NCBI RefSeq assembly: GCF_007183175.1
Contig: NZ_AP019807.1
Coordinates: forward strand, 3,778,001-3,842,000
Length of the DNA: 64,000 nucleotides
From: Microbulbifer sp. GL-2
Lineage (GTDB): Bacteria > Pseudomonadota > Gammaproteobacteria > Pseudomonadales > Cellvibrionaceae
Direction of reading: 5' to 3'
This document shows positions 6,864-14,628 of the stretch, piece after piece. The position numbers and the translations under genes are program-made. The notes beneath the pieces are model-generated. The model made no database searches and had not been told where the DNA came from. It was given only the letters and a program-made list of their open reading frames with translations. Within the stretch, counting starts at the first letter, position 1, and each line of letters begins with the position of its first letter.

Positions 6864-9773
6864 TTAGAGCTTCTCTTCCTGCAGGTTGAGCGTGGCCGCT
6901 GCTTCGAGGCCCTGGGGACCTGTTACTACGGCGGTGCTGGCTTTGTCCGGGTCCAGGTAGGTAGCGCCGACCCGCTGCAGGTCTTGCAGAGTTACCTCTG
7001 TCACTTGCTTGCGGAATTTCTGGCGCACGGCGTGTGTGCGGCCATAAAGGCCGGAGTGGAAGTTCTTTTTGGCTTCACCTGCCGGAGAACCTGGTTTGTC
7101 CAGGCCGCCGACTACACCGAGGACGGCTTCCTCAACTTGCTCTTCCTTGTGTTTTTCTTCCGCCAACCACTTGAGTGAGGCATCGAAGTCCTGCAGGGTT
7201 TCACCCATGCGCGGATCTCGATAGGAATAGAAACGGAACACGCCGATATTGCTGTCATGTGCTGCGCCACCACCATAGGCACCGCCCTGTTCACGGATAG
7301 TGCGGTGCAGGAAACCGTTGCGCAGGAAGCCACTCAATACGGATAGCGGGGCCGCATCTGGATGGGACATAGGGACGGTGGGATAGGCCTTGGCACAGAA
7401 ATTTACCTGGCTATTGGCGATCCACAGCTCTTCCACGCGCTTGCGCTCAAACGGAGCTTCCGGGTTTGCCGCAGCGACACTGGAGTTGGAAGTGAGTGGT
7501 GCCAGGGTCTGGCTGAAGCTGCCAATTTTATCTTCCTCACCCACCAGTAGAAATTGGCGAGGTGATGCCAGTATTTTCTGGTGAATAGCCTGGAATTGGG
7601 CGGAGAGTTGTTGCAGGCCTTCCTCTTTGTCCAGGCCCGCGACCATTGCTTTCAGGTCGCGCAGGCCTAGCAGGCCGCCAGTGGCGTGGCTCTCCCAGGC
7701 GGCGCGGTTGTAGCCAGCACTGGCTGCAGCCATGGCCAGGGCATGGCCATTACCTACAACGCCTTGCTCGCGACGGGCCAATGTCTGCAGCAGCAGCTCT
7801 TTAATCCGGGCGTGCTCATCAAAGCGTACCTGTTCCATGGTGGCTTGCATCAGCTCGGTAAGCCCACCTTGATTGCGCGCCAGTGCTTTGCCGGACAGGA
7901 CAAAGTGACCAGACAGATGATCGAGATTGTCGATGGCCGTCCGGCTGCTGGTAAAGCTGTGCAGAGCACCGACAACGCTGGTCTGCCACTGTTGTACTTC
8001 CAGGTAGTCCTTTTCGCCCAGACCGACTTCACTGAGTACCTGGCAGTAGTAGGGCAACAGCTGCTTTTCTTCTTCGGTGAGCTCAGGTAAGGCGCAGACC
8101 ATCTGCTGGTAAACCAGGCCGTTGGTGCCAGCGCTATAGCGCGTCAGTTTTTGCGGACCCAGCTCAATGGCTTCGCCTTCTACATCGGGCAGCTCTGCGG
8201 GGATGTCCTCCACGCCGACTTTGGGCAGAATAGAGGCATCATCTTCGCGATTTTGTCGGTCAGCCAGGGCTTTGGCAGTTTCGACAATCTGCGCCTTTTC
8301 CTTTTCGCTGAGGTTTGCTTTGATTTGTGCCAGTTGCTCTTTCTCGGCCTGCTCACGGCGAGCGGCTAATTGATCGTCAGGGCTCAGTACCAGGCGCACA
8401 CGGTGTTGGTTTTCAAGCAGCAGTTCGCGGGCCTTATTGGCAATAAATTTCGGGTCCTTGATCTGTTTGCGCAGCCTTTCCAGGGTGGCGTCGATATTCA
8501 GTAGACCGATGGCGTCGCCGCGGTGGGTGGCTCCTGTCAATGCAGTAAGGATCAACTGTAATCCGAAGGGGTAGCCATCGCCGCCAATTTCCCGTTGCTG
8601 AAGTTCCAGCTGATGCAGGCTGGCTTCCACTTGTTCATAGGGGATACCGTTTTCGGCAACGTCCTTCAAGACTGCGAGAACCTGCTCCTCCAGCTCGTCG
8701 GCATTCTCTCGTTCACTGCCTTCAATACCACAGACAAATACCAGCTCACGCTGGGAATCATCCAGCCCCACAAGCGGGGAGGGGGAGGTGCCCAGGTCAG
8801 AGGTTTCCAGTAGTTTCATCAGAGGGGAGGCGCTGTTGTCCAGAAGGACGCCGGCGAGCAGGTGTGCGGTCAGGGCTTCTTCCAAATCGGTGACGTCGCC
8901 GAGCAACCAGCTCAGGACGATATGGGTCTTGCCGTTCAGCGCTTCGCCATTCAGTGGGTAGTGCTCTTCTACCTTGAGTGGTGCCTGGTAGCGGTCTTCG
9001 CGACCTACAGAGATCGTCTTTTCCAGCTGCTCGAACTTGTGCAGGGCTTTCTCTTCGAATGCGGCCTGATGCTCTGCGGCGGGAATATCACCGAAGGTCA
9101 TAAAAATGGCATTGCTCGGGTGATAGTGGCTGCGATAGAAAGCCACCAGTTGTTCATAGCTGAGCTTGGGTATATCGGTCGGCTCGCCACCGGAGTTGTA
9201 GTGATAGGTGGTAGTGGGGAACAGGTATTTACTCAGGGTGTGCCACAGCTGCGAGCTTACGGAGCTCATGGCACCCTTCATTTCGTTAAACACTACACCC
9301 TTGTACACCAGCTCACTGCTGGCGTTATCCGCTTCAGTAAACTCCAGGCGGTGACCTTCCTGGGCAAAATCCAAAGGATCGAGGCGGGCAAAAAATACCG
9401 CGTCCAGGTAGACGTCGAGCAGGTTGTCAAAATCCTTGCGGTTCTGGCTGGCAAATGGGTAGGCAGTCCAGTCGGAGCTGGTAAAGGCATTCATAAAGGT
9501 GTTGAGCGAACGCCGGATCATCATAAAGAACGGGTCCCGCACCGGGTACTTGTCACTGCCGCACAGTGCGGTGTGTTCAAGGATATGCGCTACGCCGGTG
9601 GAGTCCTCGGGCACTGTGCGCAGCGCCACCAGAAAAACATTTTCCGGGTTGTCGGAGGCGATATGCAGGTGCTGGGCACCGGTGGTGGTGTGGCGGTATT
9701 CCTCGACGCGAACGCCGAGGGAATCGATTTCTGCGCTGGTAACCAGTTTGAATGCAGGATGTGAGTTGCTCAA
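6864..9773 (-). CDS. Insulinase family zinc protease (M16C, PreP-like)
   Basis: 969 residues, the usual size of presequence-protease-type M16C enzymes, which are two M16 halves joined by a helical linker and degrade short peptides in a closed chamber. The inverted zinc motif HxxEH is intact (HILEH, H63/E66/H67), and the distal Glu lies in VVFNEMKGAM (about residue 160). The coiled linker is visible near residues 460-520 (Glu/Lys/Gln-rich). There is no signal peptide, so it is probably cytoplasmic. The start is a TTG at 9773 with GGGAG upstream. It is downstream of, and divergent from, the DUF599 gene. Confidence 0.93.
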   Translation of the reverse strand: MSNSHPAFKLVTSAEIDSLGVRVEEYRHTTTGAQHLHIASDNPENVFLVALRTVPEDSTGVAHILEHTALCGSDKYPVRDPFFMMIRRSLNTFMNAFTSSDWTAYPFASQNRKDFDNLLDVYLDAVFFARLDPLDFAQEGHRLEFTEADNASSELVYKGVVFNEMKGAMSSVSSQLWHTLSKYLFPTTTYHYNSGGEPTDIPKLSYEQLVAFYRSHYHPSNAIFMTFGDIPAAEHQAAFEEKALHKFEQLEKTISVGREDRYQAPLKVEEHYPLNGEALNGKTHIVLSWLLGDVTDLEEALTAHLLAGVLLDNSASPLMKLLETSDLGTSPSPLVGLDDSQRELVFVCGIEGSERENADELEEQVLAVLKDVAENGIPYEQVEASLHQLELQQREIGGDGYPFGLQLILTALTGATHRGDAIGLLNIDATLERLRKQIKDPKFIANKARELLLENQHRVRLVLSPDDQLAARREQAEKEQLAQIKANLSEKEKAQIVETAKALADRQNREDDASILPKVGVEDIPAELPDVEGEAIELGPQKLTRYSAGTNGLVYQQMVCALPELTEEEKQLLPYYCQVLSEVGLGEKDYLEVQQWQTSVVGALHSFTSSRTAIDNLDHLSGHFVLSGKALARNQGGLTELMQATMEQVRFDEHARIKELLLQTLARREQGVVGNGHALAMAAASAGYNRAAWESHATGGLLGLRDLKAMVAGLDKEEGLQQLSAQFQAIHQKILASPRQFLLVGEEDKIGSFSQTLAPLTSNSSVAAANPEAPFERKRVEELWIANSQVNFCAKAYPTVPMSHPDAAPLSVLSGFLRNGFLHRTIREQGGAYGGGAAHDSNIGVFRFYSYRDPRMGETLQDFDASLKWLAEEKHKEEQVEEAVLGVVGGLDKPGSPAGEAKKNFHSGLYGRTHAVRQKFRKQVTEVTLQDLQRVGATYLDPDKASTAVVTGPQGLEAAATLNLQEEKL

Positions 9774-9945
9774 AAGACAGCTCCCTGGAGTTATAGGAAA
9801 TTTCTGGCCGGCACTGTCGCCGGCGAAAGAGCGCTATTCTACCGCTTGCACACACCGGAAAGACAGTGTTGACAAGGATGCCAGCAAGGCGAAGACTTCG
9901 CCTTCCAATGCCCCGGCATAAATGTAGACGAAAGGGAGATAGAGG

Positions 9946-10671
9946 TTGTCCTGGTTGGATATTGCCAGCGTCACTGGTTTTTTTATCACATGGGTGGGTT
10001 ACACCGTTTTTGCGCGAAAAAAGGCCAAGGAAACCTGGTGTCTTACTTCCTCCCTGCAGTGGTATCGGGTGGAGTGGATGATGCGTATGCTCGATCGCGA
10101 TATGCGTATGGCGGATACAGCGATCCTGAGTAACCTCGAAAGGGTGATCGGTTTCTTTGCCTCCACCAGCATCCTGATACTGGCGGGCTTGGTCACGGCT
10201 CTGACGGCAAATAAAGCCGCTATCGAAGTGATTACCAGTTTGCCTTTTGCAGAGCCAACTTCTGTTGAGCAGTTCGAGCTCAAAGTTATGCTGTTGATCC
10301 TTATTTTTATCTACGCATTTTTTAACTTTACCTGGTCGCTGCGCCAGTATTCGTTTGCCAATGTGTTGATCGGTGCAGCGCCACCACCTGAAGCCGACGA
10401 TCTCTCCGAGGAGGAGCGTCGCAGATTTGCTATCAGTATTTCAAAAGTGATCGACCACGCGGGCCACAGCTACAACTACGGCTTGCGCTCCTATTACTTT
10501 TCCATGTCAGTATTGAGCTGGTTCATCCATCCGCTGTTGTTTATCGCCAGTTATCTGTTTGTGGTGTGTGTACTGTATCGGCGCGAGTTCTTGTCCAAGG
10601 CGCTGAACTCGATTTTGGCGGCGCGTGAAGGTGGCCTGGAACGCCAGCAGAGGAAAAAGATTGATGAATGA
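9946..10671 (+). CDS. DUF599 family inner-membrane protein
   Basis: 241 residues with four hydrophobic segments (about residues 5-22, 72-92, 113-135 and 190-215). The body matches the DUF599 pattern, including RNxAxxR-like basic loops and a FNFTWSLRQYSF segment. The function is unknown. The start is a TTG at 9946 preceded by GGGAGATAGAGG. The stop overlaps the start of the next gene by 8 bp, which indicates translational coupling to the MazG-like enzyme and then cmoM. Confidence 0.8.
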   Translation: MSWLDIASVTGFFITWVGYTVFARKKAKETWCLTSSLQWYRVEWMMRMLDRDMRMADTAILSNLERVIGFFASTSILILAGLVTALTANKAAIEVITSLPFAEPTSVEQFELKVMLLILIFIYAFFNFTWSLRQYSFANVLIGAAPPPEADDLSEEERRRFAISISKVIDHAGHSYNYGLRSYYFSMSVLSWFIHPLLFIASYLFVVCVLYRREFLSKALNSILAAREGGLERQQRKKIDE

Positions 10672-11002
10672 TCGTGAAATCCTGATGGCCTTCGATGAAG
10701 TTGCTGAAGCTCGCGGTTGGCAGTCTCTGCATTCAGCAAAAAACCTGGCCATGGCGCTGTCGGTAGAAGTGGCAGAACTCGGGAGGCACTTCCAGTGGAA
10801 AGATGACAGTGAAATCTGCGCCCTGATGGAAACTGGAGGTGCTGCAGAGGTTGCTGCAGAGCTGGCAGATATCCAGATGTATCTAACCAAGTTGACGGCG
10901 GTGCTGGGGGTTGATTTGGACACTGCATTGCGTGACAAAATCAATGAGAATCGCAGCCGCTGTTTGGCTGCCTTGCGCAGTGAGGAATCCGATGAGCGCT
11001 AG
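10664..11002 (+). CDS. MazG-like nucleotide pyrophosphohydrolase
   Basis: 112 residues of the all-alpha NTP pyrophosphatase superfamily, RS21-C6/dCTPase-like. The metal-binding ExxE and ExxD motifs appear as SVEVAELGRHFQW and AAELADIQMYL. Such enzymes hydrolyse (d)NTPs, often modified ones, to monophosphate and pyrophosphate, cleaning the nucleotide pool. I chose the ATG at 10664 because AGGAAAAAG precedes it and the start overlaps the upstream stop. An in-frame start at 10625 would give an unsupported extension. It overlaps cmoM by 11 bp. Confidence 0.85.
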   Translation: MNDREILMAFDEVAEARGWQSLHSAKNLAMALSVEVAELGRHFQWKDDSEICALMETGGAAEVAAELADIQMYLTKLTAVLGVDLDTALRDKINENRSRCLAALRSEESDER

Positions 11003-11786
11003 CCGTTTCAGCGATCGCAATTTTGATGACCTGGCACACCGTTTTCGTAATCGTATTTATGGAGGGCTTAAGGGAGACATTCGCCTGGCAGTGTTAAACA
11101 GAGACCTGGCACCTCTGCTCAATTCGGAATCACACTCCTTAAAAGTAGTGGATGCCGGTGGCGGCCAGGGGCACTTTGCAATGGATCTGGCCCAGGCCGG
11201 ACATAAGGTATACCTCGCCGATATCTCTGCACAGATGCTCGAGCACGCCGCTGCCGAGGTGGAACAACGGCAGTTGCAAAAACAAGTGACGCTCCTGCAT
11301 AAGCCACTGCAGGCCTTGCCGCAACAGGCAGAACTGCGCGAGGCAGACCTGGTGATCTGCCATGCGGTGCTGGAATGGCTGGAGCAGCCTCAGCTGGCAG
11401 TGCGACAATTACGCAGCCTGTTAAAGCCCGGCGGCCATCTCTCCCTGACATTCTACAATCGACGCGCGCTGGAGTTTCGCTTGCTGCAGCGTGGTAGCTT
11501 CCGCCAGCTGGAGCGCAATATCGATGGAGATTACTGGGGTGGGCATCCTGGCAGTCTTACCCCACAAAACCCGTTATTGGAGGAATGGGTAGAAGAGTGG
11601 TTGAGTGAGGCGGGTTTTGAAGTGTCGTGCCACAGTGGTATTCGTTGTTTCCACGATTTTATGACGCCCTCAATCCGGGATAAATTACCGGTAGCGGCGA
11701 TAGTGCAGAAGGAATTGGAATACTCCCAGCTGGATCCCTACCGACAGCTTGCTCGATATATCCACTTCCTCTGCAAGGCGCGCTGA
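10992..11786 (+). CDS. cmoM: tRNA 5-carboxymethoxyuridine methyltransferase CmoM
   Basis: 264 residues from the ATG at 10992. CmoM methylates cmo5U34 to mcmo5U34 in tRNA. The opening FSDRNFDDLAHRFRNRIYG followed by LKGDIRLAVLNRDL matches the CmoM (formerly SmtA) N-terminus. The SAM loop is VVDAGGGQGHFAMDLA, followed by CHAVLEWLEQP and LKPGGHLSLTFYN. The end, DPYRQLARYIHFL, is also typical. The frame extends upstream to 10911, but that part lies within the MazG-like gene and is not family-like. With cmoA and cmoB at 5-6.8 kb, the whole terminal pathway is in one neighbourhood. Confidence 0.93.
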   Translation: MSASRFSDRNFDDLAHRFRNRIYGGLKGDIRLAVLNRDLAPLLNSESHSLKVVDAGGGQGHFAMDLAQAGHKVYLADISAQMLEHAAAEVEQRQLQKQVTLLHKPLQALPQQAELREADLVICHAVLEWLEQPQLAVRQLRSLLKPGGHLSLTFYNRRALEFRLLQRGSFRQLERNIDGDYWGGHPGSLTPQNPLLEEWVEEWLSEAGFEVSCHSGIRCFHDFMTPSIRDKLPVAAIVQKELEYSQLDPYRQLARYIHFLCKAR

Positions 11787-12314
11787 TCACAAAATGTTCA
11801 ACAGCAACTCTTTTGCGGCATTCACCCGAGAGGCCAGGTAGTCATTGCCACCACGGTCCGGGTGTAGCTTTTGGATCAGTTTGCGGTGCGCACCGACAAT
11901 TTCCTCCTTGCCCGCGTTAGCACCCACGCCGAGAATTCGCCGTGCTTCGTGTTCTGTGAGTGGCGGGCCCTGGTTGTTTTGAGCCGCCTTTTGCTCCTGC
12001 CAGTTTTCCTCCCCCTGTTGTTGATTCTGTTGCTGCTGGCCGCGGGAGTATCGCTCAAAAAATGGTGCCAGCCAGGGCAAGAAGCGGGTCAGTTGGTTGA
12101 GCAAACGGCCTACTACCGGCAGAATTAACAGCACTGCAGCGCCAACCCAATGCAGCCGCCCGCTCAGTGCGAGCAATACTACAAGCACCGCAGCCGCCAG
12201 GACTGTAGCGAGGAAAATCTGTTTGCGTTTATTTTCGGGTGCGCTGGCCTTGATCTTCTGCCAGGCGTACCAAGCTGCGAGTAAAATAAGCAGCAGTAAA
12301 ATTAAGCGTGCCAA
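11787..12314 (-). CDS. Membrane-anchored J-domain protein
   Basis: 175 residues with two N-terminal transmembrane segments (about 2-17 and 35-70), a Gln-rich linker (QQQQNQQQG, about 95-105) and a C-terminal J domain (about 120-175). The J domain carries HPD in KLHPDRGGNDY. This layout resembles TIM14/Pam18-type DnaJ proteins, which recruit and stimulate an Hsp70 at the membrane. It lacks the Gly/Phe and zinc-finger regions of DnaJ. The start is a TTG at 12314 with AAGGAG upstream. The stop abuts that of cmoM, so the genes are convergent with no spacer. Confidence 0.87.
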   Translation of the reverse strand: MARLILLLLILLAAWYAWQKIKASAPENKRKQIFLATVLAAAVLVVLLALSGRLHWVGAAVLLILPVVGRLLNQLTRFLPWLAPFFERYSRGQQQQNQQQGEENWQEQKAAQNNQGPPLTEHEARRILGVGANAGKEEIVGAHRKLIQKLHPDRGGNDYLASRVNAAKELLLNIL

Positions 12315-12477
12315 TGGCGGCTCCTTTTATTGTGAAAAGCCAACTCTCAACCTTTTGGTCAAAAATCTCTCCGGCCTGTTTGATCGCTAGGTTAAACTGG
12401 CCTAAGTATGGCTCTGGGCGGATTAGCGGCTTATGGCTATCCTGATTGAAGAAAATTTCAGCACTTGAGATAACAGT

Positions 12478-13101
12478 ATGCAATACGACAAATTCCAGAT
12501 ACCGGATGCGGATCAGATTTTGCCTGGTCGGCCGCAGCCGATGGACATCACTGGCGTCCACTTCGTTAATGGCAATTCTATCAAGGAGCCGTTCCCTGAA
12601 GGTATGGAAGTTGCCATATTTGGTATGGGCTGTTTCTGGGGCGCCGAGCGTATATTCTGGGAAACCGATGGTGTTTTTGCCACTGCTGTTGGTTACTCTG
12701 ACGGGGCCACGGAAAACCCGAATTATGATGAGGTGTGCAGCGGCCGCACTGGCCATGCGGAAGTGGTCAAAGTGGTCTTCGACCCAAAGGTTATCAGCTA
12801 TGCCGAGCTTTTGAAGCTCTTTTGGGACATGCATGACCCAACTCAGGGCATGCGCCAGGGTAATGATATTGGCTCGCAGTATCGCTCCTGTGTTTTTTGT
12901 ACTTCCGATGAACAGAAGAAAGAGGCGGAAGCCAGCAAGGCTGGAATTCAGGCTGCACTGGATGAAAAGCAGCGCGGCCAGGTCACTACGGAGATCAGCA
13001 TGGCGCAGCCATTCTATTATGCTGAGGAGTATCATCAGCAGTATATGGCGAAAAACAAGGAAGCCATTTGCCCGATCCTTCGCAATCCCATGCATGACTG
13101 A
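12478..13101 (+). CDS. msrA: Peptide methionine sulfoxide reductase MsrA
   Basis: 207 residues. It reduces methionine-S-sulfoxide in proteins. The catalytic motif GCFWGAER places the nucleophilic Cys at residue 52. Family landmarks follow: GYSDGATENPNYDEVCSGRTGHAE, shortened here to its start GYSDGATENP and end SGRTGHAEVV, and then the segment from HDPTQGMRQGNDIGSQYRS. The N-terminal 45 residues are the extension seen in the E. coli-type enzyme. It is followed by a strong terminator and is probably monocistronic. Confidence 0.96.
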   Translation: MQYDKFQIPDADQILPGRPQPMDITGVHFVNGNSIKEPFPEGMEVAIFGMGCFWGAERIFWETDGVFATAVGYSDGATENPNYDEVCSGRTGHAEVVKVVFDPKVISYAELLKLFWDMHDPTQGMRQGNDIGSQYRSCVFCTSDEQKKEAEASKAGIQAALDEKQRGQVTTEISMAQPFYYAEEYHQQYMAKNKEAICPILRNPMHD

Positions 13102-13102
13102 T

Positions 13103-13135
13103 AAAAAAGGGGCGGCTCGAATGCCGCCTTTTTTT
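13103..13135 (+). terminator. Rho-independent terminator after msrA
   Basis: The stem GGCGGC / GCCGCC (13111-13128) with loop TCGAAT is flanked by an A-run and followed by seven T. It starts 2 bp after the msrA stop. Confidence 0.9.
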
Positions 13136-13196
13136 CCACAGCTTTCCTTTCTCTTTAACGCTTTCCCGGGTACATCAAATAGGGAGGAGTCCTGAC

Positions 13197-14039
13197 CTAT
13201 TTCTCCTCCTGCTGGTGGGCACACCAATCGCTCCAACTACCGGGATACAGCAGGGAGTCGTGGCGTCCGGCAAGGTGTTGGGCAAAGAAATTTACACAGG
13301 CGGTCACACCTGAACCGCAGTAATTTAACAGGGGGCGCCCGTCAGCCAATGATTCCCACTGCTGGCTGAGAGCCTGTGGGGATTTCACCTTGCCGCTAGA
13401 TTCATCGGTCATCCTTTTCCAGGGCTGGTTTATCGCGGTGGGGATATGTCCGGCAATGGGGTCTATGGGTTCTTCTAGTCCCTCAAAACGTTCTTGGTCG
13501 CGGGCGTCTACCAGCTGCCAGGGGGCATTTCCAAGGGTGGGTTTGAGCTGCTCGTAGTGCACCAGCAGGTTTTCCTTTGGGGTGGCGCTAAAGTTTCCGA
13601 GCTCGCATGGCGTCGGTTCGCTGGTTTCCAGTGCTTGCCCTGCATCGAGCCAGGCTCGCAGGCCACCGTTTAAAATGCTGACAGTCTTGTGGCCAAAAAA
13701 GTAAAACAGGAACCAGGCCCGCGCGGCAAATCCCAGGCGATTGTCGTCATACACGACGACCGGTGTGTCGCTGTTAATGCCCAGGCTCCGGGCATACTGT
13801 TGGAATTGGACGCTGCTGGGCATGGGATGGCGCCCGCCGAAGTGCTGTACTGGCGCAGAGAGGTCCCGGTGCAAGCTGGCGTAGTGGGCTCCAGGGATAT
13901 GGCCAGCGGTGTAGGCGCGGGCACCACTTTCCGGGTCAGCCAGCTCGTAGCGGCAGTCGAGAATGACAGGAGTCGAGTTTTTTTGAAGCTCCAGCAGGTC
14001 CGCAATTTCAATCAGGGCAGTTTCGTCATTTTTTTTCAT
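13197..14039 (-). CDS. sseA: 3-mercaptopyruvate sulfurtransferase (SseA type)
   Basis: 280 residues with two rhodanese domains. The N-terminal one is inactive; the C-terminal one carries the active loop NYCGSGVTAC with Cys241. CG(S/T)GVT loops are characteristic of mercaptopyruvate sulfurtransferases rather than thiosulfate sulfurtransferases. Supporting segments are DCRYELADP, YTAGHIPGAHY and GHIPTAINQPW. It moves sulfane sulfur from 3-mercaptopyruvate to thiol or cyanide acceptors in the cytoplasm. It is convergent with msrA. Confidence 0.9.
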   Translation of the reverse strand: MKKNDETALIEIADLLELQKNSTPVILDCRYELADPESGARAYTAGHIPGAHYASLHRDLSAPVQHFGGRHPMPSSVQFQQYARSLGINSDTPVVVYDDNRLGFAARAWFLFYFFGHKTVSILNGGLRAWLDAGQALETSEPTPCELGNFSATPKENLLVHYEQLKPTLGNAPWQLVDARDQERFEGLEEPIDPIAGHIPTAINQPWKRMTDESSGKVKSPQALSQQWESLADGRPLLNYCGSGVTACVNFFAQHLAGRHDSLLYPGSWSDWCAHQQEEK

Positions 14040-14628
14040 CTGTCCAATTCCTATTTTTCCTTTGGCTCCGGCTGCTTTGGGTTGCAGCTATAAAAGCGCC
14101 TGTCTACACCTCAAAATCAAAGGGGCTTATCTCGCATGACACTAGCACCCACGTAAAAGATCAGGTTGTTGTGGGAACCAAGGGCCCAATTCATTATTGT
14201 CGAATCAATTGTGGTACTGAAGTTAATAAGGTTTTTACCCATAGCCCGTATTTTATTTTTGGCCAATGATAGTGACCGGTTATTTTGTAGAGCCTTGTTC
14301 GATACCGTTTTGAATCTTCAGTACTCACCTTTCCCATTCGGATTGGGCCTCGGCAGTCTGCGCAAAAAAGGAAAAATAGAGCGCAATTGCAACAATGAAT
14401 CCAGTGGCGAAGGGCACTGGGTAGTTCCCAGGGGTTTTATTGTTTAGAGGTTCCATCGACATCAACCAGGCTTGCTGATCCGGCAGATGTTTGTCGGTGG
14501 AAATCTTCGCTATTTAAAATAGAGTAGGAGTTCCAAAGAGCAGAATCAGACTGTGTCCGGTGGCGTAACCTTCTATGGCTGATGCCCAGGTCTGTGGACC
14601 CTAGCGTAGAAAAGTTGCACCGCCACTT
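14040..14628. other. Intergenic region, possible gene remnant
   Basis: 589 bases without a convincing full gene. The only coding-like stretch is the short minus-strand frame at 14325-14462, listed separately. Confidence 0.5.
14325..14462 (-). CDS. Possible 45-residue membrane or exported peptide
   Basis: A short frame encodes a polar N-terminus (MSMEPLNNKTPGNYPVP), a hydrophobic segment (about residues 18-33, FATGFIVAIALYFSFF) and an AQTAEAQ tail that resembles a signal-peptidase site, and it stops shortly after. This could be a small membrane protein or the stump of a truncated secreted protein. The ribosome-binding site is weak and no family is recognised. Confidence 0.25.
   Translation of the reverse strand: MSMEPLNNKTPGNYPVPFATGFIVAIALYFSFFAQTAEAQSEWER

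Noticed and set aside
8862..9764. A 300-residue plus-strand frame
   Set aside because: It is antisense to the M16 protease, including its zinc motif region, and shows no family features.
12229..13236. A 335-residue minus-strand frame
   Set aside because: It is antisense to msrA and overlaps the J-domain gene and the msrA terminator; it is a shadow frame.
14166..14447. A 93-residue plus-strand frame
   Set aside because: It lacks a ribosome-binding site; the opposite strand has the more protein-like short frame.
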